DNA from: Dehalococcoidia bacterium
GTDB taxonomy: Bacteria; Chloroflexota; Dehalococcoidia; SHYD01
Assembly (NCBI GenBank): GCA_009692945.1
Contig: SHYD01000018.1
Location: 1 to 41,213 of the forward strand
DNA: 41,213 nucleotides
Direction of reading: 5' to 3'
Shown: positions 15,735-25,600 of the stretch, piece by piece
Layout: each line of letters opens with the position of its first letter
Position numbering within the stretch: position 1 is the first letter of the stretch
Notes under the pieces: generated by a model
Database searches by the model: none
What the model was told of the DNA's origin: nothing
The model's input: only the letters and a program-made list of their open reading frames with translations
Made by a program: the position numbers and the translations under genes

Positions 15735-15980
15735 ATGCCGACAGTCCTTCGGGTTGGGCCTTACCGAGTCTACTTCAATAGCCACGACACTTCGGAGCCG
15801 CCGCACGTGCATGTGGACAGCGATGCCCTGTCGGCGAGGTTCTGGCTTCGGCCGGTGAGTATGGCCAAGAACGTGGGGTTCAGTCCCCGGGAGTTGCGCA
15901 CCTTGGACGAACTCATTGCCGTCCATCAGCATTCGTTATTGGAGGCGTGGCATGAATCCTTCGGCGGTGGCGGCGGATGA
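15735..15980 (+). CDS. DUF4160 protein
   Basis: An 81-residue protein matching DUF4160: MPTVLRVGPYRVYFNSHDTS, then EPPHVHVDSD and ARFWL, with a C-terminal ELRTLDELIAVHQ helix. DUF4160 genes very often sit next to DUF2442 genes, as here, and the pair has been suggested to behave like a toxin-antitoxin module. The His-rich EPPHVHV segment suggests a metal or nucleic-acid role, but no activity is established that I know of. The next gene overlaps its 3' end by 29 bases. Confidence 0.8.
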   Translation: MPTVLRVGPYRVYFNSHDTSEPPHVHVDSDALSARFWLRPVSMAKNVGFSPRELRTLDELIAVHQHSLLEAWHESFGGGGG

Positions 15981-16272
15981 ACGAGTTAAAAACGTGGCCG
16001 TCACAGAAGACACCGTCGCCGTGGACCTGATGGACGGGCGTACCATCATCGCCCCTCTCGCCTGGTATCCGCGCCTGCTGAAGGCCTCGCCCGAACAGCG
16101 TCAACACTGGGACATCGCGGGTGGGGGGTACGGCATCCATTGGCCTGAGGTTGAAGAGGACCTGACTACCGAGGGGCTTCTCCGGGGCGCCGCCAGCCCC
16201 CAGGTGCGCTATGATCTACGGCCATCCCGCAAACGAGGCGCCGCCGCAGCGCGCTCATCCGCCCGAAAATAG
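15952..16272 (+). CDS. DUF2442 protein
   Basis: A 106-residue protein. The N-terminal half matches DUF2442: VAVDLMDGRTIIAPLAWYPR, followed by HWDIAGGGYGIHWPEVEEDL. The basic C-terminal tail (RPSRKRGAAAARSSARK) could bind nucleic acid. ATG 15952 is set by GGAGG six bases upstream. Overlap with the DUF4160 gene indicates joint expression; DUF2442 members resemble DNA-binding antitoxin-like partners in such pairs. Confidence 0.8.
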   Translation: MNPSAVAADERVKNVAVTEDTVAVDLMDGRTIIAPLAWYPRLLKASPEQRQHWDIAGGGYGIHWPEVEEDLTTEGLLRGAASPQVRYDLRPSRKRGAAAARSSARK

Positions 16273-16475
16273 TCCGAAGATAGCATAAGGGCCTGCCGCT
16301 ACCGGCGATCCTCGTCCACCACCATCGCCGTGCCAGCACAGTTGCCGAACAGTATCCGCATCAGCAGCGAGGACTGGGACGCCTTCTGAAACAAGGGGCG
16401 GGGCCAGCAGGGGCCCTGCTACGCGGCCACACGGCGCCCTGGAATTAACCAAACCTAACGCGGGCGACCTCCGGC

Positions 16476-16562
16476 AGGGAGTGCACGAGGGCGAAGCCCT
16501 CTGCCGGGGCGTTGGGGGTCCCACGAACGACAGCGCTGGGCGGGTGGGAAGTACGGGCGTTC
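16476..16562 (+). repeat. GC-hairpin repeat copy R3 (second subtype)
   Basis: It starts like the others (GGGAGTGCACGAGGGCGAAG then CCCTCTGCCGGGG) but ends with CACGAACGACAGCGC and CGGGTGGGAAGTACGGGCGT. Only copy R13 shares that ending. The stretch 16273-16475 shows no gene. Confidence 0.65.
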
Positions 16563-16600
16563 AGGGGATAGGCGCGGCAGCACCGGCGGGTAACGAACGC

Positions 16601-16771
16601 TCATTGCCCGTGGCATTTCTTGTACTTGTTGCCGCTCCCGCACGGGCACTTCTCGTTCCGGCCGATCTTGCCGGAGTGGTTCTGGACGATCAGTCGCTTC
16701 TCCTGGCAACTGGCACAGGTGCAGGCTGGCGGGTGTTCAGCGTGCCAGGTGGGTCTGGAATCGATCGGCAT
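16601..16771 (-). CDS. Small SEC-C zinc-motif protein
   Basis: A 56-residue protein starting at ATG 16771. Its C-terminus is a complete SEC-C motif ([20 protein letters not shown]), the zinc-binding module best known from the end of SecA and from many small stand-alone proteins. Upstream, ACTCASCQ supplies three more cysteines that could bind a second metal. GGAGGA lies about ten bases before the start. No secA is nearby. Its role is unknown; binding to ribosome, SecB or nucleic acid has been proposed for SEC-C modules. Confidence 0.8.
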   Translation of the reverse strand: MPIDSRPTWHAEHPPACTCASCQEKRLIVQNHSGKIGRNEKCPCGSGNKYKKCHGQ

Positions 16772-16842
16772 CAGCTTCAGTCCTCCGTCGCAAATTACTA
16801 CACATTCTCAACATCCCCGGCCTCGCCCCATTGGGGAGCCAC

Positions 16843-17116
16843 GGAGCGCGGTTTGACCATGAGTATTACGCTAGCAAGCATTTCGACCTGGTTAAGCAGC
16901 GGCGCTGCCCTGGTGGGCTTCGAAGCGAACAAGGGGCTTGGCAGCGCCGCACCGGGAGCATCAGCCCCTTATGTCGCCGTCGGCCACATCGTTTTCAATT
17001 CACTCCTGGAGTTTCAGAACGCCTTTGGGCCTCACGCCGGTGAGATCATGGGCGACATCCCCAACTTTACCAATATCGAGCCGGAGGTCCAAATAAGCGA
17101 GATCACTGCTTCTTAG
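16843..17116 (+). pseudogene. Truncated and frameshifted EthD-family gene
   Basis: One frame gives GARFDHEYYASKHFDLVKQR. The signal then moves to a second frame: LVGFEANKGLGSAAPGA, YVAVGHIVF, FGPHAGEIMGDIPNFTNIEP and VQISEI to the stop. This is the complete core of an EthD domain, a ferredoxin-like fold found in ether- and aromatic-degradation clusters. The first strand is missing and the frame breaks at about 16900. There, GCAGCG-G-CGCTGC (16896-16908) forms a short perfect hairpin. It fits the catabolic character of the region but should be inactive. Confidence 0.75.
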
Positions 17117-17138
17117 TACCAGGGTAGTCCGCCCCCTC

Positions 17139-18185
17139 TCACAACCTCGCCCGCGCCCGGCGCGCCGCCTCCACCATCACATCGAGTTTGGCTCGCGCGG
17201 CGGTCCGGCTCAGGTACTTCATGCCGCAGTCGGGGGCGATGACCAGGCGTTCCGGCGGCAGGTGCTCCAGCGCCGCGTGGATCCTCGCCTCGACCGTTGC
17301 CACCTCCTCCACCTCGTCCGACCCCAGGTCCAGCACACCGACCACCATGGTTTTGGCACCCATGCGGCCCAGCACGCCGAGGTTCAGCTTCGGCTGCGCC
17401 GCTTCGATGGAGATCTGATCGACGGTGCACCCGGCGATTTCCTCCAGGAAGGCGTAGTCGTGGGCGGTCTTGTTCTTGACCCGGGCGCCGTAGCCGAAGC
17501 AGGTGTGCAGCACCGTGGTCGCGGTGATCCCCTGCACCGCACGGTCGATGGCCTCGACGGCAAAGGCGCGGGCCTGGTCGAGCCTGGCCTGAAGGTACGG
17601 CTCGTCGATCTGCACCACGTCGGCCCCTGCCGCCACCAGGTCCCTGAGTTCGGCATTCACCGCTTCGGCGTAGGCCAGCGCCATGGCCCGTTCGTCGCGA
17701 TAGTGCTCGTCCACCGCCTGCTGGGAGAGGGTGAAGGGGCCGGGGACGGTGGCCTTGATCCGGCGGGTAGTATGCGCTCGCAGGAAGGCCACCTCCTCCA
17801 CGCCCACCGGTCCAGTGCGGCGGATGGGGCCGGTCACCCGGGGGAGGATATCGGGCAGCCCGGTCCGGCTCAGACCGGTGGCCGGATGCGCCACATCGAC
17901 GCCTTCGAGCGCGTTGGCGAACAGGTTGGAGTAGCTCTCGCGGCGCACCTCGCCATCGGTGATGATGTCGATCCCGGCGTCCTCCATGTCCCGGATCGCC
18001 AGCAAGGCGGCGTCATCCTGGGCTTCCCGGAGCCGCTCGGCAGGCACCCGCCACAGCTCCTGCGCCCGCACCCGCGGCGGAACCCGGCCCCCGAGGCCGC
18101 TCCGGTCGATGAGCCACCCCGGCTGGGGGTAGCTGCCGATGACGGAGGTGGGGAGCAGCGGGAGCGGGGCAGCGGGACTCGTCAT
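17139..18185 (-). CDS. MetE C-terminal-domain-like methyltransferase
   Basis: A 348-residue TIM-barrel protein similar to the C-terminal catalytic domain of cobalamin-independent methionine synthase. That enzyme moves a methyl group to a zinc-bound thiol. The zinc ligands are recognisable: His and Cys in VLHTCFGYG, Glu in ISIEAAQP and Cys in APDCGMKYL. The N-terminal MetE domain, which helps bind polyglutamyl folate, is absent. Such stand-alone proteins act on other methyl donors or on small thiols, so the substrate here is open. GAGGAA precedes ATG 18185. Nothing around it points to methionine synthesis. Confidence 0.82.
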   Translation of the reverse strand: MTSPAAPLPLLPTSVIGSYPQPGWLIDRSGLGGRVPPRVRAQELWRVPAERLREAQDDAALLAIRDMEDAGIDIITDGEVRRESYSNLFANALEGVDVAHPATGLSRTGLPDILPRVTGPIRRTGPVGVEEVAFLRAHTTRRIKATVPGPFTLSQQAVDEHYRDERAMALAYAEAVNAELRDLVAAGADVVQIDEPYLQARLDQARAFAVEAIDRAVQGITATTVLHTCFGYGARVKNKTAHDYAFLEEIAGCTVDQISIEAAQPKLNLGVLGRMGAKTMVVGVLDLGSDEVEEVATVEARIHAALEHLPPERLVIAPDCGMKYLSRTAARAKLDVMVEAARRARARL

Positions 18186-18302
18186 AGCATTCCTCGGTAA
18201 CTATTCAGACGCCCAGGCAGCGTGGACCCCACCGCACCAAGAAAGCGCTGGGAACCGCTCTCGACCCCTAAAATCACTCATGGCGTGACTGACCCGCCGT
18301 TG

Positions 18303-18395
18303 AACCCCTCCCCGCCGGAGGAGATAAAAAAGAGATGTATAGTGAGGGGCACACCCCTCACACTCCCCGCCAGCGGGAGACCCGCTGGACACCCC
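18303..18395 (-). repeat. GC-hairpin repeat copy R4 (divergent)
   Basis: Read on the minus strand it has the same order: AGCGGGTCTCCCGCT hairpin, GAGGGGTGTGCCCCTC hairpin, a CATCTCTTTTTTATC tract and CGGCGGGGAGGGG. The sequence differs from other copies while the architecture is kept. It lies between recJ and the MetE-like gene, both on the minus strand. Confidence 0.6.
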
Positions 18396-18429
18396 TGGAG
18401 GAGATTCTGCTCCTGCAGGCCACGGTGCG

Positions 18430-20124
18430 TCACCGCCCCGCAGGCGACCGGAAGTCGCGTAGCCGCAGTTGTAGGCGGTCGACTCCCTGCCAGCGGTCAG
18501 CGGATAACGTGTATGCCACGTCGATGGTGCGGCCGATCTCGGCGATGCGCCGGCCCATCCCGAAACCGACCGCCCGCCAGGTGTGGCTGCCCTCGGCGAG
18601 CTGGAGTTGCAAATGGGCGCCGGTCGAGCCGATGCCCCGGGCTTCCACCACCCGCAGTCCGGGAGTCATGAACACCGGCTCCGGGTTCCCCTCCCCGAAG
18701 GGTTCCAGCCGGTCCAGCAGTTTCTTGGGCTGGCCCAGCAGGTCCTGCAACGGGGTTGCTGCTTCGATCGCGAGCACCGGTTGCAGGTCGAAGCCGGCGA
18801 GCCCCGCCCCGGCCACCTCCCGCAGGCGGCGCTTCAACTCGGGCAGCCGGGCGGTGTCGATGGTGAAGCCTGCCGCCTGAGGGTGCCCGCCGTGGCGGAC
18901 GAACAGGTCCCGGCAGTGGCCCAGCGCCGCGATGATGGAGAAGCCGGGAATGCTGCGGGCGCTGCCGCGGCTGAGCTCGGGCCCCTGCGAGTAGACCACC
19001 GCCGGGCGGTAGCGCTCTTCCGCCAGCTTGCTGGCAACCAGCCCGATGATGCCGGCGGGATATTCCGGGCCGCCCACCACCACGATGGGGGCGTCGGGGT
19101 CGTCCTGGTCCACGGTGTGGAGCGCCAGCTCCACCGCATCGGCGGTGAGCTTGCGGCGGGCCTTGTTGGTGTCCTCCAGGCGCTCCGCCAGGAAGGCCGC
19201 CTCCACCTCGTCCGAGGTGCTCAGCAACTGATAGCTGGAGATGGCGTGGTCGAGCCGCCCCATGGCGTTGATGCGCGGCGCCACCACGAACCCCAAATCG
19301 CTGGCGTCGACCTCGCCCAGCTTCAGCCCCGCCCGCTGCATCAGCGCTGCGAGGCCCACGCGGGGGGTGGTGTTGAAGATGGAGAGTCCCCGGCTCACGA
19401 TCCAGCGGTTCTCCTCCTGCAGCGGGGCGATGTCGGCGATGGTGCCGATCGCGACGATGTCGAGGCTGCCCTCCAGCACCGAGGGGTCGCTGCCCAGCGC
19501 CATGTGCAGCGCTTGGAGGAACTTGAAGCCGACCCCGACGCCTGACAGCCCGGTGAAGGGGTAGCGGGCGCCGCTGCGGTGGGGGTTGACCAGCGCGACG
19601 GCGGGGGGGAGCTGCGGCGGGATGGTGTGGTGGTCGAGGGCGATGACCCCCAAGCCGAAGGCCGCGGCACTCGTGATCTCGTCGACGGCGCTGGTGCCGG
19701 TGTCCACCGAGATCAGCAGCCGGGCGCCGCGGTCGAACTGCGCTTTCATGGCGGGCACGTTCAGGCCGTAACCCTCGGTCTCGCGGTGGGGAATGTACGG
19801 ATAGGCGTCGACTCCCAGGCTTTTCAGCCCCTGCACCAGCAGCGCAGCGCCGGTGATGCCGTCGGCGTCGAAGTCGCCGTACACCACGACGGGCTCCTGG
19901 GCGGAGCGAGCCGCTAGCAGCGCGTCCACCGCCCGGTCCATGTCGGGGAGCAGGAAGGGGTCGGGCCAGGCGTCGCCGCTGGTGGAGAGCCGGGCTTTCG
20001 CCTGTTCCGGGCTGAAGAGCCCCCGGTTATACAGGAGTTGCGCGGTGAGCGGGTGGATGCGGCCGAAGCCGGCCATGGCTCCGGAGGGGGGAGGCGCAGC
20101 GAGGTCCCAACGGTAGGCGGGCAC
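18430..20124 (-). CDS. recJ: Single-stranded-DNA exonuclease RecJ
   Basis: A 564-residue DHH-family 5'-3' exonuclease of recombination and mismatch repair. Motifs in order: DFDADG (84-89), SVDTG (139-143), ALDHH (162-166), then GGHPQAAGF in the DHHA1 region and a C-terminal OB-like domain. All metal-binding Asp and His positions expected in RecJ are visible. The length is normal for a core RecJ. The start is GTG 20124, giving MPAYRWDL, a usual RecJ opening. It is divergent from the membrane spermidine-synthase-like gene, 97 bases away. Confidence 0.93.
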   Translation of the reverse strand: MPAYRWDLAAPPPSGAMAGFGRIHPLTAQLLYNRGLFSPEQAKARLSTSGDAWPDPFLLPDMDRAVDALLAARSAQEPVVVYGDFDADGITGAALLVQGLKSLGVDAYPYIPHRETEGYGLNVPAMKAQFDRGARLLISVDTGTSAVDEITSAAAFGLGVIALDHHTIPPQLPPAVALVNPHRSGARYPFTGLSGVGVGFKFLQALHMALGSDPSVLEGSLDIVAIGTIADIAPLQEENRWIVSRGLSIFNTTPRVGLAALMQRAGLKLGEVDASDLGFVVAPRINAMGRLDHAISSYQLLSTSDEVEAAFLAERLEDTNKARRKLTADAVELALHTVDQDDPDAPIVVVGGPEYPAGIIGLVASKLAEERYRPAVVYSQGPELSRGSARSIPGFSIIAALGHCRDLFVRHGGHPQAAGFTIDTARLPELKRRLREVAGAGLAGFDLQPVLAIEAATPLQDLLGQPKKLLDRLEPFGEGNPEPVFMTPGLRVVEARGIGSTGAHLQLQLAEGSHTWRAVGFGMGRRIAEIGRTIDVAYTLSADRWQGVDRLQLRLRDFRSPAGR

Positions 20125-20221
20125 GGCGCCATTGTAGCATGGGCGTATCCGGCTCCCGTATCATAGGGTGGACTCCGGCGGGTGCTGCCGGAACGCACCC
20201 AGCCCCCCAAGGAGTTCGCCG

Positions 20222-22588
20222 ATGGCGACGACCACCCAGGCCGATGCGTCCGAGGAACGCCGCACCGCCGCCCGGCCAGAGGCGATGTACGGCGTCCTCA
20301 TCTTCATGGTGTTCCTCGCCGTCTACTTCCTCTCGGGCGCCAGCGCCCTCATCTACGAGGTGGTGTGGACCCGGCTGCTGTCCCTGGTGTTCGGGGTGAC
20401 GCTCCACGCCATCAGTGCGGTGCTGGCAAGTTTCATGGCGGGTTTGGCGTTGGGCAGCGTGGTGGCCGGACGGCTGGCCGACCGGGTGCGGGCGCCCCTG
20501 TTGTACTATGCCGTGCTCGAAGTGGCCATCGCGGTCCTGGGTTTGGCGAGCCTCGTGGCGATCCGGGAACTCACCCCAACCTACCTCTGGCTCTACAAGG
20601 CCTCGGGGAACTCTCAGGAGATCGCGCATGGGCTGCGCTTTGCGCTGGCCTGCGCCGCCGTGCTGCTGCCGGCCGCGGCCATGGGCGCCACCCTGCCCTT
20701 CATCGTGAGGGCGTCGTTGCAGCAGCTGCCCAAAGTGGGCGAAAACGTCAGCCTGCTCTACGCCACCAACACGGCGGGCGCCGCCGCCGGGACCATCCTC
20801 GCCGGTTTTTTCCTGGTCGGCCAGTTGGGGTTCCAGGAGTCGGTGCTGGTGGCCGCCGGGCTCAATATCGTTGCTGGGGTATTTGCGCTGGTGCTGGCAG
20901 CGCTCCCGTCCTCCCGGCGCCTCTCCGCCGCCGCCCCTCCGGCGGTGCGGGCGGCGCCACCCCGTCCGACCGAAGCCCCGGTCCGGGAGCCGGCCGGCGG
21001 CCCGACCCGATTGGTGCTGCTGGCGATGTTCATCTCTGGGTTGTGTGCGCTGGCCTACGAGGTGGTGTGGTTCCGCATCCTGGACCTGTTCCTGAACGGG
21101 ACGGTCTACGCGTTCAGCATCATGCTGGGAACCTTCCTGGTGGGGCTTGCGATTGGTAGCGCGCTGATCCGGACGGTGATCGGCTCTGCCTGGAACTGGG
21201 TGCTGGTGCTGGCGGTGCTGCAGTTGCTGATCGGTGCCCAGGCGATTTCCGCCGAGTTCCTGGTGGGTGCGGTGCCGGCCTGGCGGGACGGCCTGGCGGA
21301 TAACCCCGCGCTGGCGCCGCTGATGGGCCGGCCGGTGGCGGCCATGGCCACGGCGTGCGTGGGGGTGTTGCTGCCCCTCGCCGTTCTGTTGGGTATGACC
21401 TTCCCGGTGGCAGCGCAGGCACTGGCCGGGGGACGGCGGCTGGCGGGGTCGCTCATCGGCGGGCTGAATGCCTCGAACACCGTGGGCGCCATCTTCGGGT
21501 CGCTGGCGGGTGGCTTCTGGCTGCTCCCGGTGCTCGGCAGCCAGCGCAGCCTGGAAGCATTGGCCGTCGTCAATGTGGCGCTGGCGGCCATCCTCTTCTG
21601 GGCCGCAGTAGCGCGGCGGCCCTGGTGGCGGTTGGCGGTCCCGGCCTTCGGGTTGGTGGTGCTGTTCATCGGTTCCGCCCCCAACATGGTGATGGAGGTC
21701 TACCGGGGGTTGTTCAAAGGCCACGAAATGATCTGGTTCGAGGAGGGGCTGGAAAACACCGTCAGCGTGCAACGCCACCCGGATGGCTACACGGTGATGT
21801 ACCTGAATAATCGCAGCCAGGCCTTCGACGCTCCGGCCATGGTGGCCTACCACGAACTTATCGGCCACCTGCCGATGCTGCTTCACCCCGGTCCCAAAGA
21901 TGCCCTGGTCATCGGGATGGGCGGCGGCGCCACCCCGGGCGCTGTCAGCCGCTACCAAGCCACTGAGATCGATGTGGTGGAACTCTCTCCCAGCGTGGTG
22001 CGCGGCGCCACCTTCTTCCGGCACATCAACAACAACCTGCACGACCAGGCCAACGTCCACATTACGGTGGACGATGGCCGCAACCACATGCTGCTGACGG
22101 ACAAACGGTATGACGTCATCACCGCCGACGTGATCCAGGCCCACCACGCGGGCAGCGGCAACCTGTATTCCCGGGAGTACTACGCACTGGCGAAGGGAGT
22201 GCTCCGGGATGACGGGCTGATGGTGCAGTGGGTCAACCCCGCTCTCCCGGTGCAGCACGCCCTCATCGCCCGCACCTTCATGGAGGTGTTTCCCAACGTC
22301 AGCTTCTGGTATTACGGATCGCTGATGATTGGGTCGAAACAGCCCCAGGACCTGACGCGCGAGCGTCTCCAACAGCGGTTCGACCAGCCGGGCGTGACCG
22401 AAAACGCCATGCGTATGAACCTGAGCAGCGCGGCCGACCTGCTGACCCAGTACACCGGAGATCGTGAGGATTTCCGCAAAAACGTGGGCCCCGGCCCGCT
22501 GCTCACCGACAACCGGCCGCTGACCGAGTATTTCCGGTCGGCGCCCCAGGCGGCCACGGAACGGGATACGGTCGAATCGTCACGCTGA
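20222..22588 (+). CDS. Membrane-fused spermidine-synthase-like protein
   Basis: A 788-residue protein. Roughly residues 20-490 form a polytopic membrane part made of two similar halves; each opens with the same kind of segment (LSGASALIYEVVWTRLL and ISGLCALAYEVVWFRIL). Residues about 540-750 are a spermidine-synthase-type Rossmann methyltransferase fold: VIGMGGGATPGAVSRY, IDVVELSPSVV, TVDDGRNHML and YDVITADV. AAGGAG at 20209-20214 sets ATG 20222. Proteins of this layout are common in Chloroflexota and others; aminopropyl transfer has rarely been shown and the real substrate is unknown. No speD-like decarboxylase lies nearby. Confidence 0.85.
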   Translation: MATTTQADASEERRTAARPEAMYGVLIFMVFLAVYFLSGASALIYEVVWTRLLSLVFGVTLHAISAVLASFMAGLALGSVVAGRLADRVRAPLLYYAVLEVAIAVLGLASLVAIRELTPTYLWLYKASGNSQEIAHGLRFALACAAVLLPAAAMGATLPFIVRASLQQLPKVGENVSLLYATNTAGAAAGTILAGFFLVGQLGFQESVLVAAGLNIVAGVFALVLAALPSSRRLSAAAPPAVRAAPPRPTEAPVREPAGGPTRLVLLAMFISGLCALAYEVVWFRILDLFLNGTVYAFSIMLGTFLVGLAIGSALIRTVIGSAWNWVLVLAVLQLLIGAQAISAEFLVGAVPAWRDGLADNPALAPLMGRPVAAMATACVGVLLPLAVLLGMTFPVAAQALAGGRRLAGSLIGGLNASNTVGAIFGSLAGGFWLLPVLGSQRSLEALAVVNVALAAILFWAAVARRPWWRLAVPAFGLVVLFIGSAPNMVMEVYRGLFKGHEMIWFEEGLENTVSVQRHPDGYTVMYLNNRSQAFDAPAMVAYHELIGHLPMLLHPGPKDALVIGMGGGATPGAVSRYQATEIDVVELSPSVVRGATFFRHINNNLHDQANVHITVDDGRNHMLLTDKRYDVITADVIQAHHAGSGNLYSREYYALAKGVLRDDGLMVQWVNPALPVQHALIARTFMEVFPNVSFWYYGSLMIGSKQPQDLTRERLQQRFDQPGVTENAMRMNLSSAADLLTQYTGDREDFRKNVGPGPLLTDNRPLTEYFRSAPQAATERDTVESSR

Positions 22589-22600
22589 CCGGATTCCGCA

Positions 22601-25600
22601 TCACCAGGTGACCCAGATGCGATGGGGCGTGTCGTGGGGATACCGGACGCTCAGGATGCCGGTGGCGTCGAAGTAGACGGCGCTTAATTCCGAGGCGTCT
22701 TCCTCCGCAACAATCGGTAACTCCTCTCCGTCCACCCAGACCCTGGCGGGCCGCGGCACGATGACATCGACGTAGCCGGAGATCTGGCTGGGGCCATCCA
22801 CGTCCACCATGAGTTCGTCGGAGCGCCATGACTCTTGGTGCGAACTGTTGCTCCAGAAGACCCCTGGCTCAGACCGGAGCACGTAGAACCGGAAGCTCTG
22901 TGGCGGGAGGATCGCCGTTAGCTGTCCGCTCACCAACGAGTACCGGCCACCCTCGGCGTCCAGCAGGACATACTGCCGCGATGGGTCGAGCCCCATCTCC
23001 TGCAGCGGGACACGGTAGTCGTGGGGCTCGTTTCGGCTATTCATCACCCCCAGATAGGTGAACCCGTCGCGGCGTGACCCGGACACCTCCGGGGGGTAGC
23101 TGCTGCCCACCGTGAACATCTCTCCTGTGAACGGCCGGTAGTGCGCCAGCCGTTCCCGGTACATGCTGAGGGTTGCGGGATTCATGAGAGGGAGGTCGAA
23201 GCCCAGCGCAATATGGGTGCCAAGCGCGATGCTGGCTTCCAGCCACCACCGCGCCGTGACGTTGGTGTTGGGGTCGCCGTAGGCAAAGCCCATGTGAGCG
23301 CGCTGCCCCCACATGCCCTGCTGAAGGATCGCGTATTCGACGTGCTCCTTGAGCCCGCCAAAGGGGTAGGTATGGGTGAATCCGGGGAACTCGTCGGAAT
23401 GCCAGAAGAAGTGGCTGTAGGGGTTCGCGAAAAGCGGCGTGTGCCATCCGGAATAGATAAGGGCGCCGGGCCAGATCTCGAGGACTGTGTCACGGATAAA
23501 CCGGTAGATCTCCATGGTTTGGCCGGTCACCGCCGGCGCCTGTCCGTTTCCGTTCCTGCCGCCCGGCGTCTGCAATGCCAGCGGCGCCGTTCCGAGGCCA
23601 TCGACCTCGATGCCGTCAGCCCCATGGGTGACCAGGTAATCGAAGAAGAGATCCCGGAGGTACTGGCGAAAACCTGGGTGGCTGAAGTCGTAGGCGTAGC
23701 CATCGCCCGCCTCGTCAGAATCCACCTGTATCAGCCACTCGGGGTGCTGCTCCACCAGGCCGCGCAGCCCGAGCCAGTTCAAGGGTTTGGCCCGGGTGTC
23801 CACGTAAGGCGCCGAGAAGTAGAGGGTGGCCCGGACCCCGGCAGCATGGGCGTAGTCGACCACCGGCCGGATGCCCCACGGGAACTTTTCGATGTTGACC
23901 TCGCGCCAGTCGGCATTGGGATGGCCCTCAGCGACGTTCCAACCGGCGTCGATCGAAATGTGCCAGGGACCGAGGTCCTTCAGGTTCTCAGCTAAATAGT
24001 CCACCTGGCGCGCGATCACCTTGTCGGATATGTCCATGTAGTAGCTGTACCAACTGTTCCATTCGAAGCGGGACCATGAGGGCAACTCCAAGGCCGGGTA
24101 AAGGGCGGCGAACACGGTACGGAACGGCCTCAGCGCCTCGATCGGGTTGGTGGACGCCGGGAGGTCGAGCAAGACCAGGGGGGAGGTCAGCGCCCCCTCG
24201 CCGCCGGTGCGGCGCCCGGTGCTGAACCCCAGGTTGGCGGTGGCCCTTCCGGGCGGCAACTGGATGGAGAACCGGGCGGGCTCGCTGCTCCCCTCCAGCG
24301 CGGCCAGCACGATGCTCTGGCTCGCCTGGTCGCTCCAGAGGAAGACCGGATTGCCCTCCCCGGCGATGTCGCGTCTCGTGATCCCGTCGTCACGCACCTT
24401 GATATGCCGGGGGCGGCCGTAGCCGGTGAGGTACTGCAGCCCTTCTCCCGCGAAGACCTGCCCCTCCCGGTCGTCGAAGACGACGAACCGTGGGTTGGTC
24501 ATCTGAGGCGGGGGATCGACGATGCGTGCCTGAAAGGTGAGGTAGGTCTCGTCCTCAAACAGGCTCCATTGCACCTCGACGGTCAGGGCAGACCGCTGTG
24601 CCCGGTACCGTTGGGTCAGCGTGAGCCCGCGCCCCAGGGCGGGGTGTTCGATCGCTGCGAACGGATTGGCCGGGGGAGCCCCTCGATCCGTCGCGAGCAT
24701 GAGACGGATGGGCTCCCCCGGCGATTGTTCCAGGCCGGGCGCCGCCTGGTACACATGGGGCGCCTGATGGGAACGGTTCAGGATGGACACTCGCCCTGGA
24801 GCGGCCGCGCCGGTGCTCAGGGTCAGTACTGTCCTTCCGTTGTCCAGCATGAACCGTTGGTCTGCCGCATCGTGCCACCCCCGGACTGCGCTGGGCTGTT
24901 CATCACCGGATTTGTTCCGTTGCACATCGGCACGGGCAAAAACGCCGGAGGCGAAGGCCTCAAGTTCCCCCAATTCCCGTTGTCTGGCCTGCCTGAGCGC
25001 GGCGGTGCTCCTGGCTGCCTCCACTGAAAGGGCGCCCGCGGCCGGTCCGGCAGCTGCGCGGGATTCCTCAGCGGCGGCCGTCGCCCCAAAGAGCTCCCAC
25101 AGTGAGACCGAGCGGAAGAGCAGAGGACTCAACCAGTTGGCCAGCCCCGGTGGGTCGCCATGGGATTCATCGACGGCGACCAAGCGGAGTTCGTCGACCC
25201 CGGCCAGGTTCACCCGGATCTCCTGGGGGGGCTCACCGCGCAGCCGCACCGGGCTCTCATACAATTTGACGCCGTCACCAAACAACATGAAACGGGTTGC
25301 CCCCGCGCCCGGTGCGGTGCTGTCGTCAACACCGGCGGCGGCCGCGAATCCGCGAAATCGGCCCTGAAGGCGATAGGCGATCTCTGAGGTGGGATAAACA
25401 CCGAGGCCGGCGGGGAAGTACCGCCCCGCCACGGTCATGGCGTTGCCGGCGAAGTTTGCGTTGGCTTTGGGACGGGCGTCGCCCGCGATCGCGGTCCACC
25501 CGGTGTCGGCGGCCTCCCAGGGATGTTGCTCCAGGGGCAGCGCCTCCACGAGGCTCCAGGGAAACGTCTGGGTGTCGAGGGCAAACCCGCGGAGGCGCAA

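Noticed and set aside
17262-18200. A 312-residue plus-strand frame opposite the MetE-like gene
   Set aside because: Composition is that of a reversed GC-rich gene; the minus strand has intact zinc ligands.
20027-22372. A 781-residue open frame on the minus strand
   Set aside because: It lies opposite the spermidine-synthase-like gene, is rich in His, Gln, Arg and Pro, has no domain-like pattern, and is a shadow of high GC content.
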